62,192 nt of DNA from Alectoria sarmentosa (taxonomy: Eukaryota > Ascomycota > Lecanoromycetes > Lecanorales > Parmeliaceae), in the NCBI GenBank assembly GCA_009733775.1, contig WOGZ01000207.1, positions 1-62,192 of the forward strand, written 5' to 3'. The position numbers were made by a program, and so were the translations under genes. Shown one piece after another: positions 11,424 through 23,854 of the stretch. How positions within the stretch are numbered: position 1 is the first letter of the stretch; each line of letters starts with the position of its first letter. The notes under the pieces are model-generated. The model saw nothing but the letters and a program-made list of their open reading frames with translations, was not told the origin of the DNA and searched no databases.

Positions 11424-12353
11424 ATGGCTAGCGATACCAGACAGGTCCAGAAGCACAGGTCGAGCGACTACCCTGATCCATTAGTTGTGCCCGCATCGAC
11501 CACCCACAGACAGACTTTCATAATACTACACGGTCGAGGCTCAAATGCAGCAAACTTTGGCCCAGATCTGCTGGCCACCAAGGTCTCTACTTACCCGCAC
11601 ACACTCAAGGATGCCTTTCCGCATGTCAAGTTCATCTTTCCAACAGCATCCAAGCGCCGAGCAGTGATCTACAACCGGTCAGTCATCAACCAATGGTTCG
11701 ACAATTGGTCGTTGCAGACTCCAACCAAGCGAGAAGAGTTGCAGCTTAATGGTCTGCGCGAGACGAGCGCCTACATCCACAATTTACTTCGGGGAGAGAT
11801 AGAGCTTGTTGGGGCAAGCAATGTCGTGCTTGGGGGCCTGAGTCAAGGTTGTGCTGCCTCTTTGATCTCACTCCTAACATGGGATGGTCCCCCTTTGGCT
11901 GCGGTATTTGGCATGTGCGGCTGGTTACCATTTCGAAAGCAGATGAAAGACATTGCAGAGCCCTCGAGTGATTGCGAGGATAATGAAGACCTCTTCGCAC
12001 GCTCTGATCAATACGAGGATGTTCCTCCGGCCGCACAAGCAGGTGCTTTCCTACGAGAGGAACTTGAGATGTCTCCTGCAATTTCGCGCATGTCATTTCA
12101 AGATACGCCAGTCTTCTTGGGACATGGAACGAAAGATGAGAAAGTGCCCATCAACCTGGGACGGGAAGCCGCGGATTGCCTCAAGTCAATGGGTGTGGAA
12201 GTCTGTTGGAAGGACTATGACGATCTGGGGCATTGGTATTCTATAACGATGCTCGACGATTTGGTGGCTTTCCTTGAAATGAACGGAGTGTGCCAGAGGG
12301 AAGAAATCCAGACTGAGCAAGGAGTCGTTGGCGAGGAGAGTGTTCCTCGCTAG
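11424..12353 (+). CDS. Carboxylesterase / acyl-protein thioesterase-like serine hydrolase
   Basis: Intact single-exon frame of 309 codons. The protein has the layout of the phospholipase/carboxylesterase family (Abhydrolase_2, PF02230): a beta strand and HGRGS oxyanion region at 35-40, the nucleophile elbow GLSQG at 138-142 with Ser140, an acid residue at Asp238 in GTKDEKV, and His270 in LGHWY. Order and spacing of Ser-Asp-His are as in acyl-protein thioesterases, which hydrolyse thioester-linked palmitate from proteins or small carboxylic esters. At 309 residues it is longer than the usual 220-240, because of an acidic insert at about 174-200 before the last third and a Glu-rich tail. No signal peptide is visible, so a cytosolic enzyme is likely. 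Substrate cannot be told from sequence. The next gene downstream on the same strand is another alpha/beta hydrolase. Confidence 0.87.
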   Translation: MASDTRQVQKHRSSDYPDPLVVPASTTHRQTFIILHGRGSNAANFGPDLLATKVSTYPHTLKDAFPHVKFIFPTASKRRAVIYNRSVINQWFDNWSLQTPTKREELQLNGLRETSAYIHNLLRGEIELVGASNVVLGGLSQGCAASLISLLTWDGPPLAAVFGMCGWLPFRKQMKDIAEPSSDCEDNEDLFARSDQYEDVPPAAQAGAFLREELEMSPAISRMSFQDTPVFLGHGTKDEKVPINLGREAADCLKSMGVEVCWKDYDDLGHWYSITMLDDLVAFLEMNGVCQREEIQTEQGVVGEESVPR

Positions 12354-12871
12354 CCGCAATATTTGAAGGCCAAGAATTAATCAACGCAGAGGGTGGAAGT
12401 GGGGATGTCACCACTTGATTGTCCACAGCTCATGCACATGAGTAGGACTCTATTGATTCATTGTTAAAAGAAATTTCTGGGAACTCTGCCCTGAACCTCG
12501 GCCTAAAGGAATGGAGATTTTCCATCCTCCTGTCCGCAAACGGCCCTGGCGGATGGAAAGTAATCAGGAAGTTAAGGAAGCGCCAAGGGCGGAACATCCG
12601 AGAAGATCCGAGACTACTGCACTTTTGCATGTACCGTATGGAAAAGAAAAGAAGAGGATGGTTTGATTGGTCAGAAGGCCGTTGAAATGATAAGCTTGCT
12701 GCGTCTAGAGTCTCTTGCTTCGACCATGACGACATTCTTTCCGCTCGCCCTCAGCCACTTTTTGCCCATTCTTGCACCCCGCGGTAGCTTAACGCTTTTA
12801 CAACAACAGTTATCGAGGCTTCATCGTCCAGTATCAGAATAAAAATTATATATACTACCACCTAAACAGCC
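12354..12871. other. Intergenic between two hydrolase genes
   Basis: 518 bp holding the 3' untranslated region of the esterase gene and the promoter of the dienelactone-hydrolase-like gene. Short open frames on both strands look like noise. A TATATATA run at 12847-12854 is too close to the ATG to be accepted as a TATA box. Confidence 0.5.
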
Positions 12872-13800
12872 ATGTCTCAGTGCTGCTTGTCTGGATTCAA
12901 ATGGGATGGCAAGCCCATTGGTACAGAGACCAAACTTGGCAAGAATGACACCTATGTCACGGGTTCGAACAAAGAGGTCAGCTGCTCCAACCATCGTGAG
13001 GCTGTGGCCGGTTCAAGCTGATATGCGACACATCCAGGTTGCTATTCTGATGGTCCATGACATCTTCGGATGGACACTTCCCAATGCCCGCCTCCTCGCC
13101 GACCACTACGCAAAGGAAGCCGATGCCACCGTCTATCTTCCAGACTTGTGAGTATCCAATATATCTCCGCCAAGGTCAGTATGGTCGAGTCAAGATCACG
13201 TCTGATCCAAAGTTTGCGACAGCTTCGCTGGTGAGGTTGTTGCTCCCGAGGCAATGGAGACTGGAAAATTCGACCTCATGGCTTTCATCGGTCGCCACTC
13301 CAAAGAGATCCGCTTCCCCGAGATTGAAACCTGCGCCAAATCTTTGAAGCAAGAAAATGGGTTCAAAAAGGTCGGGGCGATTGGATTCTGCTATGGCGGG
13401 TGGGCCGTGTTCCAGCTCGGCGCCAAAGGTTCGCCCACCCACTCTCAGGACCCGGTAGCCACCTCCCACATTCATTGACACATCCTCAGGCCAAGACCTA
13501 GTCGACTGCATCTCGACCGCGCACCCCTCTCTCTTGACAAAGGAAGAAATCGACGCCGTTGGCGTCCCCGTGCAAATCATCGCCCCAGAGCACGATCCGA
13601 TGCTGACGCCCGAGCTGAAAGCGCACGCCAACAGCGTGATCCCGAGCTTGAACCTCGCATACGACTACCAGTATTTCCCCGGCCTGTCCCACGGCTTCGC
13701 CACGCGGTGCGATCAGAGCGACGTGAAACAGAAGAAGGGGTTGGAGAGGGCAAAGAATGTGGCTGTTGGGTGGTCCGCGCAGTTTTTGCATCTGCATTAG
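12872..13800 (+). CDS. Dienelactone hydrolase family protein, three introns
   Basis: Four exons join into a 243-residue protein: 12872-12976, 13038-13147, 13223-13428 and 13490-13800, with GT-AG introns of 61, 75 and 61 nt and phases that fit exactly. The product matches the dienelactone hydrolase family (PF01738): an N-terminal MSQCCLSGFKWDG start, VHDIFGW near 41-47, FCYGG with the nucleophile Cys128, EHD with Asp176, and SHGFA with His208. A Cys-Asp-His triad at these spacings is diagnostic. Length is normal for the family (about 240-260). Bacterial relatives open dienelactones in the chlorocatechol pathway; the many fungal paralogues have diverse or unknown substrates, so the reaction is not assigned. 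There is no signal peptide; it is probably cytosolic. A single unspliced frame would miss the middle of the protein, so the exon model is needed. Confidence 0.9.
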
Positions 13801-14230
13801 CAAGCGTCTCTTTTCGTCGTGTCGAAGGAATAACTAGCTTGAAAATCGACCAGATGATGACTGATGGTATCAAGTGTTACGAGCGTACCATTGACACCAT
13901 TGAAATTAGCATGTCTTGGCGGAAGCACTCGCTATTACTTCAACGAGTCCACCTAACTAAAGCTTATTAGACTTTACATCTTAGTCATCTACACCGCTAT
14001 GATACGGCCTCTCAACTAGTCCTGACATCATATGCAGAACATCACCATTTTGGACTGATCGCAAAGGCTTACAAAGTCTCAGCAACACTGTTACAGAAAT
14101 AACACATTGCGTACAGATCCTAGAGCCATCACCAATTTTCCAGAAGCATCCAACATCCATCAACCACATCAATAATCCTATCTCAAAGACACCACACCAA
14201 TATCAACTTTCCCGTCCAGCCTGCAGCATC
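13801..14230. other. Intergenic, no feature recognised
   Basis: 430 bp between the hydrolase stop and the F-box ATG. I see no supported gene. Confidence 0.5.
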
Positions 14231-15796
14231 ATGTCTGATCTTCTGAGCCTTCCGAACGAGATACTATACCGCATCGTGGATTATGTCGATCTCGGAGATC
14301 TCGAGCACTTTGCTGCGTCTTGTCGCTTACTCGAAAGTCTAGCCACAAAGGCTTTGAAAAAGCATCGTGCGCGGAAGCATAGGTACACCAATACGGTCTG
14401 TTGTGGCTGCCGTGACAAAGACGGAGGCGACCGTCATCCACTCTGCCTGCTGGCAGAGATTTGCGAGAATCGACAAGTAGCCTGGTATCCGACATCACTG
14501 ACAATCAAGGGCTGTGGGTACGAGGAAGAGGAACACAAGAACGAAGACTTCGTGGAGGATGAGGATTGGGAGGAACTTTTGTATTACGGGGAAGTGTATG
14601 ACCCATGGAGAAGTGATGCCGTATATGTTCGTAGAATCATGGGACGCTGGGCTGAAGAGGTCCAGAAGTTGGTATACGGTTCCGGTTATTTCGACGAAAT
14701 GGGCAATGAACGCTGGTACAACCATATCCGGAGGGGCAATCGTGGAGCTGCATTGGGATTGCTGTTGACACTGCTTCCTAGTCTGGAAATCCTGACCTTC
14801 CATGAGTACACCTGGAATGCACGGCAGTTTACAAAGATTGTGCAGCGCATCACGGAACCATGCGACCGGAACTCCTCCGAAACTCGGAAAGTGGGCGGAA
14901 AAGTTCTTACCAAACTGCGCGAAGTGAGGCTCCATGGAAGTGTACCCGCTGCGAGCGATCGAGACGAAGATGTTTTCGAAGACTTCGATCTCGCTGGGCA
15001 TTTCGCCAAGCTGCCGTCCGTGAAGAGAATCCATGCCGATTCAGCCAACAACTGTTCACGACTGAGCAACAATCCATGGGAGAAAGTAGGATCCCGTACC
15101 TCCAATATCGATGATATAAGCATAGGATATGGACGGATGAACGCCACTTACATGACAGAGTGTCTGGGCTCCCTAAAGGCTCTGCGGAAGTTTCACTATG
15201 ACTACAGCAGTCCGTATGAGTCTGACAATGGACTGGACCGCAACGGTGTGAGTCTGATCCTAGAGTCTCTCCTCAAGCACGCCAACACCAGCCTCGAGAC
15301 TCTCACTCTAGAGGCAAGTTATTGCTCTCCACTCCAAGGCAGCACCGCCATTCCTCTTTCCCTCCATCCGTTCGAGAAGCTCAAGGAAGCCTCGCTGAGC
15401 TGTCACCTTTACGCGCCCGTCTTCAAGGAAAACAAAGAAGGATACCTAGTATCCGCACCTGACGGAACGAAGCCCCTAGACATCGCAGGCGGTTCTTCCG
15501 GTTTTGAAGCGTCAAAGACATTCGAGGTACCGAAGTTCGTCGACATACTCCCCAGCTCGATCGAAGTGGTTGAATTCTGGGGACAGGTGGCGATGGAGCA
15601 TGTGGAGGCGATGCTTCAAGGACTGACAGAGCACAAAGCGGATCGTCTACCACACCTGGAGGAGATTGTCTTCTACGAGGCCGCGGACACGGTGTCGGCC
15701 GCAGCGGAGGCGATGGGTGAGACGCTTCAGGACGAGTGCAGCGAGATTGGCATCCGGCTGGTGCTCGGGGACGATTCCAGAAGGAATGGATGTTGA
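14231..15796 (+). CDS. F-box domain protein
   Basis: Single-exon frame of 521 codons. Residues about 3-45 form an F-box: LSLPNEILYRIVDYVDLGDL followed by HFAASCRLLESLATKAL. F-boxes bind Skp1 and make the protein the substrate receptor of an SCF ubiquitin ligase. The rest, about 470 residues, is a divergent region with repeated leucine-rich segments separated by acidic stretches (for example around LGLLLTLLPSLEILTF and SLETLTLEASY), as in fungal F-box proteins with irregular leucine-rich repeats. An acidic loop of Glu/Asp residues follows residue 95. The start is the first ATG after an in-frame stop-rich leader. Target unknown. Minus-strand frames across the gene are shadows. Confidence 0.85.
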   Translation: MSDLLSLPNEILYRIVDYVDLGDLEHFAASCRLLESLATKALKKHRARKHRYTNTVCCGCRDKDGGDRHPLCLLAEICENRQVAWYPTSLTIKGCGYEEEEHKNEDFVEDEDWEELLYYGEVYDPWRSDAVYVRRIMGRWAEEVQKLVYGSGYFDEMGNERWYNHIRRGNRGAALGLLLTLLPSLEILTFHEYTWNARQFTKIVQRITEPCDRNSSETRKVGGKVLTKLREVRLHGSVPAASDRDEDVFEDFDLAGHFAKLPSVKRIHADSANNCSRLSNNPWEKVGSRTSNIDDISIGYGRMNATYMTECLGSLKALRKFHYDYSSPYESDNGLDRNGVSLILESLLKHANTSLETLTLEASYCSPLQGSTAIPLSLHPFEKLKEASLSCHLYAPVFKENKEGYLVSAPDGTKPLDIAGGSSGFEASKTFEVPKFVDILPSSIEVVEFWGQVAMEHVEAMLQGLTEHKADRLPHLEEIVFYEAADTVSAAAEAMGETLQDECSEIGIRLVLGDDSRRNGC

Positions 15797-17183
15797 GAAA
15801 CAAAACATATCTTTGTCTACGGAACGGCCGATGTAGATAGATAGGTATTCTGGTAGATAGATAGATAGAATAGTCTCCGAGAAGATCATTTAGCGGAGAA
15901 AGAAGATACATTCGCTCCAATCCCAGCCCACCCACCCACCTACCAACCATGAAGTCCTCCAGGGACGCAAGACAAATCCTGCCAATCAGCGACGACTTAC
16001 TCCCAACGCTCGCTGTCCGAAAGAAGGACATGGGAACAACGGTGATGTGTAAGATAGATGGATGGACTATATCCCAGATTTCTGCTAGCGGATGTCTTTG
16101 ACCCCATACCACTGGAGCGATATCTATCGCCAACAGAACAACCATTTGATCGAATCCATTTTTTGAAAATTACTCAACCAAGAACGCGTTTATTCCCTCG
16201 AAGAGCCTGTGAGTTTCAGAATAAGCTTCAAGCTTTCGTTTGAGCCTATCTAGAACCCGTCGCGATGCCTATTACGTCGTCGCCGCCGGAAGACAGGTTT
16301 TCGAGTCGAAATTATCCATCTCATCTATCAGATCATATTATCCACATCAAATGGACGTATGGCAATGGGGTACCGAGATGACAGCGTCTGATAATGTTAA
16401 ACCTGAAATTCAGGCCCTCTTTTAATAGACATCGAGTCTCGATTTGAGAATTTTCGATTTTGAAAAAGGTAAACAAAAGCAGACGCGTCGTCACAGTAAA
16501 CAATCATTGCGAACGTCTCGTATGTACTCATCCACAATCTCAGATTCTGAGACTGTACACGATCATCATTATCGTTACTTCGACATCAAGGGACGCGATT
16601 TGTGACCTTTGATATTGACCCAAGTAGCGGGCCTTTGGGTCTGCAGGAACACGTTAAGGGGATGATCACCCTCAATACACGTCAGGGATTAGGGCTATCT
16701 TCGAGTTTGGACATTGCAACCTATTCTATTCTATCTATCATGAAGATACACTGACAGACGATCAGACGATCAAACGAACCTACGAACGAACAAAGGGATG
16801 GAATTTTGATTTCAGCGAGCGTTCAGGGTCGGGCTGTCAAGGGAGGGCTGCACGTGCACCCTTCCGGGCGCCCTCGGTGGCATAAACCCCTGTGGGCGAC
16901 TCTTCATGTATGTGTGTTTAGAATAATAGCTGCAAAGCCTGATATGAACCTGATGTGGAGAGTAAGGGGATCGAAACGATGAAGCTTCCCCGTGAGGCTG
17001 CAGAGTTAGGGATCTTTCTCCCAAATCATCGGCGAACTTGAATGGTGTGTCCAGCACTCGAAGATAGCTCTAGGCCCGAGAAGAAGCACCGGGGTCGGCA
17101 CATGGGGCTGGGACCTAGTGGGGCGTGGCCTTTGGCTCGGGACCCTTGGTTGGCCTTAGCTCTGCGGGCCTTCCTCATGAATG

Positions 17184-17223
<40 letters not shown>

Positions 17224-20200
17224 TGTATAGCCAACATGCGCATTCATAGCTCATAGCTGAAATATAGGGACCCCGACTTTCGACACCCAGGGCATAAGTT
17301 CCCCCACGGTATCATCATCAAGTCGTTCCCGCTTTTCCCCGAGGACATGCCAGGCAAGAAAAGAAAAAGAAAGAAAAGAAAAAGGAAGGAGGCTGCTGTG
17401 AAGGGACGACGTCGAGAAAAAAACATGAGTGATGGCAAAGAATTTTCTGCAACGTCTTGAGCGAGGAGGCGGCAGATTGGCACTTTGAGTTTTGAGTTGG
17501 GGGATAGAATGGTAGAAGATTATTCGCCGTCTCGACTGGTTGAGTTGAGTTGAGTGGATTGGGAAATAGGACCTCGTCCTCCTTCTCCTCCTCGCTCTCA
17601 TCCTCTCAATGCACATTCCGTGTTAATCTTCGATCGCGGCGGTCGTTGGAACCTTGATAATCGAAGCGTATGATCGTTTCCACTGTCCTTGATTGTCTTT
17701 GTTTCTCTGCGTCACCATTATCCTCGTTGCCAATGTTACTACCATTCACTTCCTGCCGAAAAAAACCCTTTACAATCCAGAAGTTTTTTTACAGATTCAA
17801 CATCTCTGCTCGCCCCAAAACAACGTAGCAGCTCTCCCCTCATTCCTACTTATTCATCGCCTCCCTTCTCATTCCAAACTGCCCCTTCCAGCCCCTTCGT
17901 CGCATTCTAGTCGGGCATGAAACCTTTGCATACATAGCTTTACTGTGGAGAGATACTTACTGAATATGTTCATTCCGAAGCATATTCACCGAGGCCCCAT
18001 GTCTCTCGAGGGCTTTTTCGGTCCGAAAACGAGAGAGATTATCAGGAGAGAAGAGCATCTAAAACCGGGGAGGGAACAGACGTTCATACAGTGAATAATG
18101 AAGGTGCCCTCGAAGGAATTTGCTTTCTGAAATCAGGAGGCTCGAATCGGTAATAGCGGCGACGAAATCAGTGGTAGTGCTTAGTCCATTTTATTATACG
18201 AAACAGTAGTGCCGTATCATAAGATTGCAAAACGGTCTCTGTCATTTTCGAAAATGGCTCTGTTACATCAAACAAAGCTCCTAGCCCACATGTGGTGCCT
18301 AGGAGGTGGCTGAAGCGCCCCAGTAGTACGACCATCGACGTTGTGGCAGGTCGTCAACCACCATTCAGTGAAGGCGTGCAGAATCCATTATTTAAAAAGA
18401 ATCCATCTCGCTTGCGGTCAGGATCCGATTTGTCTTTTGATAATGGCCAACCGACCGCCAACTGAAAAAACCACCCCTTTCTTTCCCTTACGAAAACATA
18501 CACACAAGACAAAGTAAGAGACCGGACTAACCAATCCTCGCAAACACCGATCGATCGGCGCTATAAAAAAAAGACAGATTGACAAAACAATCAATTGATT
18601 TATCGAGATGGCAGAGTAATTTACCGTCAACCTTCTGTGCCAACGTTCGAGACAAATGACCGCAAGGTCTCCCATCAACTCAGCTTTGCCATTAACGGAC
18701 GTTGAAACCAGAAAGGGTGCTCGAGAGCAGGAGCTCTCCCAATCCACTCTATATCTTTCACCCCAAACGCGCACAGGCCAAGTAATCGAAGTCGCCCACC
18801 TGATGTGGTCGAAGTGGCTTTTACCATCGTTGCGACTGAGTTTAAACGGTTCAAGGTATCTGATACTTTACTTGACTTGGTTCAAAGAAATGTCGACATG
18901 AGGAATCTGCATTTCGATATCAAAGAGACAGATCAAGAAAGGGGGAAACAACTGATTCGTCTCCTCTTGATATCAACAAGAGAGGCCGATTCTTCACGAG
19001 GCGCCGAAGAGAGCGTGGCGAATATCGAAGCCTGCCGAAGTAGGATCAAAGTCACCGCAAAAATTATTCCTATCTCACAAACGACGAGCATTCGCTCTTT
19101 CCATTATCAAGTCACCATTAATAACTCGGCTCGGTATACAGCGTTGATGTTCGGCGCTCCATTTCGAACTTCGCGATCGACTAGCTTAATTCAGTAGGGG
19201 GAGTAATTCCAAAACTACAAAACCATTAGCGGAGACGCGTGGTCGATGACACACGTACTTGCGACCAAGAGAAAGACAGATTTGTTATTATCCAGTCTCT
19301 TTCTTTGCCCGCCAGAGAGGCGTTGAGAGGTGTTGCAGAACAAGGGAGTTACGTCGGATCCCTTGTACGTAGATCTCTTACGAAGGAAGGCCTTTCATTA
19401 CCTATCAACACTCTTCGCTCGGTCGCAAATGGAATGCTATCGATGCTTCCTTTGCCATGTATTGAAAATTTCTTAGAGGTAGAGGGCAGTCCATGCCTAT
19501 TTTCGGTGGTTATGTTCTTCGATGAATTTGAACCCCAGTCCTCTTCAGGCCAACTTTTTCAAGGAGAGGTTCTTCCTGCGTAGGTACAAATATTCAACAT
19601 CGGTCGTTTTTCCAGCTTGTAGACTCTGCTACGTGTACATAAAGTGGCTTCAAAAATGAGCTCGTTACTTCTCGATCCAAACTACCCTTTTGAAGGACGC
19701 CCAGCTCGTTCATTTTAGTATGTGAACTACTCCGCCCACATCTTCCTATAAGATAAAGCTTGTCAAACGGCATCGCGCGATACTCAACGTTAGTCGTACG
19801 GTCGCAACTTCAAGCCAAAAGCGCGACGCATAATCTTTGCTCTGGTCGCGAATCCAAGCTTGGTCTTGAAAAGCGCTTGTGCCAAACGCGTGTGCGCATC
19901 TTGAATTTCATATGGGAAGAAACGGCGGATACAAATACACAGCTTCGACATAACGAAAATTAGTCAACGATTTTGCGGCATCGTCACAGAGCCGGCAGAG
20001 ATGGCTGTATGATCAAGGACAGAACGAAGCCGCAACCACAAAAAAGAAAACGAAAATTGGTCGAGGCCAGAAACGTTCTGAGGTCTATCACGGGAGTAGA
20101 GTCGAAAGAAGTTAATGCCATCAATCAGTAAAATACGCCTGATATAAAGATACAAAGCAAACGGATCTTTGAATTCACTGATGAATATCACAGAAGAAGA

Positions 20201-22394
20201 GAGATCATGCATATTACTATGTCAGCACAGATGTGATTCATTGCAACCTAATCTCACCCTATGGCTGCCCTTGTGCCTCAAGAGATGCTTGCGTCCATCA
20301 ACCCACACGGTGAGCAAAGAACGCAACAACAATCGTTTCGAAACCTTTCTAGCCCAATTCTCCGCTGAAGTCCGCGTGCGGGGTGCATTGAATGGATTAC
20401 TGACTTTAATTCTGAATCACAGTGTCCAGAAATTCGTGTCCTAGAGTGATAGCCCTTGTGCTGTTTTATACGATAGTATGGGCGGGGCTCTCCATTTCCC
20501 GTTCCCAAGCCTCCTCTTCAAGAGCCGTCGATTACTTTCTCTGTCATTGTTATCTCCCCCGCCCCCCCCCCGTTCGAATGTGCCGATACGACGGTATTCA
20601 TGTGGCCTAGCCCCTGTACTTCCCAAGACAAATCCATACCCCAACGGCGGGTCCGACCCTGTAAGAACGCAAAAGACGTTTTGTTGCTGTTGCCATGTCC
20701 ATCCACACCGCGTTGATGCTGTGATCGATATCGTGGTAATGTAGGCCGGCTGGATTGGATCATCCTTTGAAAGCCAAGACCACGAAGGCGCAATGGACGT
20801 GTAGGCTGGTCTTCTGCGTGGACGTGGATTGGTCTATCATAATGGTTCACGTACCACATCAATTGATCCTCAGAAATCTCTTCCCCAAAGCTCAGCGATA
20901 GAAATCCTTACAAAAATTTACTAAATTTCGTCAGCTACCCCAGAGATCACAAAAATTTATCGCGGACATTCGTCAAAGCACCCCTCGTGTACGAGAGAAA
21001 AACTGGGTTTCAAATCTCTGTGAGGAAGTGCTTGTGCTCATTCATAAGTAGCCCTTTAATCTGCTGGGACGCTATTACATGGTGAGAAGCTCTCATTTAA
21101 AATATCTAGCTGTATTACACCGGGACATGCCTCGCAAGCGTTCACGTCGTTCCACTCCCATAGCATCTAGATCTCTTCAAAGTGAAGCACTCGAGGTGAT
21201 GACGAACATTCTTAAAACGTCCACGTGCGTCTACCCGATGGTGAGTGATTCCCACTTTGATTTGTTATTGACGATAATACTGATCCTATTTGAGGTGTAG
21301 AATTTGAGCGATTGTGCAAGGTCAGGCTTTCGATCTCGAAAGCAGCCTCTAGGTGGATGATCGCCAGCTCCCGTAATCGACGATGGTCAGAAATGGATTT
21401 TTGTAGATGTGTCTCATCCTCTACGACCCTCTGATCCAGTCAATTTTGAGAACCGTGAAGGATACACAACGAGTCAGCCCAAAATAATTTTGATCTGAAA
21501 CCATCCCGCTATCTATGTAGCGTCTTGAAAGATTTCTTGTTAAGGCCGGAAAAACAACACCATCCTTGAAGCGGTTCGCGTTATCCTGTCGAACAGTAGG
21601 AAATCTAGCAGTTCCCCAGCAGTGAAAATTGGCCACATAATCTCTAGCTGCGCGGGTCGATTCGGCCGTTAGTCTCGATAACGCGCCCATGGGGTGCGTC
21701 CTGTCGTTGATTCAGTCCATATCAAGCAGGCAAGCCGGGAGTCCGCGACATTGTAGAATAAGTATCCGATCTTCATCGTTCATGAGATGTCATGCGCTGT
21801 CGAAACCAACACCTTTTCAAGCATTGACATGGTCGTGAAGACGTTATCACTGAGTATTCATGCTGGTTATTGAGATGCGAAATAAGATCGATTTTGAATG
21901 TCAATGAGTGTCACGGTATCACCTTGACGGGACTGCGCACTACGTAGGACCGAAAATGTTGAATTCTTGATAACGGAAAAACTTTTGGACTCATCCTCAT
22001 AGTTCATACTTTGAGATTCAAACCCAGTAGTCTTCCTTCCAACCCGATCTGATCGATGCGGACGTATGTAGCGGTGGCAGTACTGTACAAACAAGTATTG
22101 CGAATCAATCCAACTGCACCGGGCAGCCATTCTCGCCCCAACCTCTATCGAACCGATCTAGAAAGATGGATGCAAAGAAGGCAGGCAGGCAGGCAGCCTC
22201 GCTCTGCTGGCTGAATTGCTGCTTCAAAGTCTCCACTGCATACTCGAAACGTTGGTCGTGAGTGAGTGATTTTCTTCCCCCAGGAGAGGTTTGCAATGAA
22301 TGGGACTTGCTGGAGAATCAATCCCGAGGCATGTATACTTTTTGTGATTGGGAACAACTAGGCAGGAGGCACAGAAACAATCAACTTCAAGCCC
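15797..22394. other. Long gene-poor stretch of ordinary composition
   Basis: About 6.6 kb with no gene I can support. Open frames of 60-130 codons occur on both strands but overlap, lack family resemblance and often encode low-complexity sequence. Short repeats include TAGA runs near 15833-15869, a 41-bp ACT trinucleotide run at 17184-17224, a purine-rich AAGAAA tract near 17350-17390 and a C-rich run near 20556-20571. The stretch could hide a noncoding RNA or a fast-evolving gene with many introns, but I see no positive sign. Confidence 0.5.
17184..17224 (+). repeat. ACT trinucleotide microsatellite, about 13 units
   Basis: Uninterrupted ACT repeats. In one frame they encode a poly-tyrosine run at the end of a spurious 62-codon frame. 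Confidence 0.95.
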
Positions 22395-23312
22395 CCCTAC
22401 ATCCATCCATCCATCCATCCATGCCAACCATCCATGCTAACCATCCTTCAATACCAACCAATCAGTCATCCTCACCAGTCATCCTCACCACCCTCCCATC
22501 CATCCATCCATCCATCCAATCCATCCAACCTTCATCCATCCCCCCCCCCCCCACTTCTCACCCCCCCATCAACTTCCAGCGTATCAAACCAGCCAACCGC
22601 ACCTCACACGACTCCTCTCCATCACATCACATCTAAAACCCCAAAGCCAGACATGCAAGTTCGAAACATCTGCAGTAACAGAAGCGCGTATGTATGTACG
22701 ATAACCACTGCCACTACTATGGATGAATGGCCATGCAGGTCCCCTTCGTTTCCGAGGGACTCTATTATATCGTTTCAAATCGAGTCGAGTCGAGACAGCG
22801 TCAGTGTCATGGCTGGCCGCACACATACATACAATATACAAAACAAGACAAGCCGCTCGCTCGCTTTCTCAGCCAGAATAAGTATCTCTCAACCTCCTTC
22901 ACAACCATATTTCAACCCCACCACCACCACCACCACAACAACAACAGCAGCAAACTCAACTGACTTCCAATCCCTCATATCTAACCACAAGTTCTATAGA
23001 GCTTTCCTTTTCCCAGGTAGAACAATATCAACCAACCAACCAACCAACCAACAATGGACGCAAGAGTCGAGCTTAGCCTATTCCACAATTAAACTGCAAC
23101 GCCTTAATTTCTCCTGCCCAGTCAGTCAGTCAGTCATTTATACCCCCTACCTACTTACCTACCTACCTTATACCAGCTACTTACTTACATACTTACATAC
23201 TTACATACTTACTTACTTACTGACTTACTTACTTACTTACTTACATACCTACTTACCTATATCAGCTACTTACATACCTACATACATACATACATACTTA
23301 CTTACATACGTA
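22395..23312 (+). repeat. Cluster of many different microsatellites
   Basis: Within about 900 bp there are CCAT runs (22400-22423, and again near 22494-22520), a C run near 22540-22552, CAC/ACA runs near 22916-22950, ACCA runs near 23026-23050, CAGT near 23120-23135, and a long imperfect TTAC/TACC/ATAC field from about 23150 to 23312. Pyrimidines and adenine dominate the plus strand, so G is scarce. The 303-codon open frame across 22434-23345 arises from these repeats and is not a gene. A TTGGA run follows at about 23381-23404. Confidence 0.92.
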
Positions 23313-23718
23313 CGGGTAGGGTCCGTCCGCATATACAACAAATAGAACAAGATCTTAAAAATGCTACTTCGCGTTGCGTGTATTGGATTGGATTGGATTG
23401 GATTAAATTGGCGTGGCTGACTGCATACGGATATGGATATGAACATAATTGCGCTAACGAAGAAGCAGGCGCCGCCGCGACTACCTATGCGTATGCTGGC
23501 ATGGGGGGAGGGTTAGGAGGGGAGGGTGGGATATTTTGCTACTCCGGATGGATAACGAGGAGAGAGGTCGCTACAGTGAGATTGTGAATAAAGTGAGTAA
23601 GTCGCATAGGGAGGGAGTCAGAAATCAATCAGTAGCCATGACCCATGACCCATGGCCCGACCGGCCCCCACATTCATCACACCACATTCAACCAAAGCGA
23701 TGATCAAATCTAACGAAA
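23313..23718. other. Spacer with a TTGGA run, no gene
   Basis: 400 bp between the microsatellite cluster and the TRIM element. A pentanucleotide TTGGA repeat lies near 23381-23404, and a G-rich stretch lies near 23500-23530. No supported coding sequence. Confidence 0.5.
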
Positions 23719-23723
23719 AACAC

Positions 23724-23854
23724 TGTTGGATTTGATGAAGGAGGATTGATTGTCTTTTCTATGAAGCACTGTAAAGGTTATTTATATTAATAAAAAGACG
23801 CTAATATCATATGACATTTGCCATTGAGGGGTAATGCAGCATCAGATTCCAACA
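23724..23854 (-). repeat. 3' LTR of the TRIM
   Basis: 131 bp, TGTTGGA...TCCAACA ends. It is the 3' LTR if the element reads on the minus strand. Confidence 0.9.

Noticed and set aside
12847..12854. TATATATA as TATA box of the dienelactone-hydrolase-like gene
   Set aside because: It lies only 18-25 bp before the ATG, so transcription would start at or after the ATG.
15423..16145. 240-codon minus-strand frame
   Set aside because: It overlaps the 3' end of the F-box gene in antisense and includes a TAGA microsatellite; Pro/Arg-rich low complexity, no family.
16058..21690. Several 60-130 codon frames as genes
   Set aside because: They overlap on both strands, have no recognisable family and no convincing splice partners.
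22434..23345. 303-codon open frame on the plus strand
   Set aside because: It runs through CCAT, CAC, ACCA, CAGT and TTAC microsatellites; the protein is a patchwork of Ser-His-Pro, Thr and Leu-Thr-Tyr repeats created by the DNA repeats.
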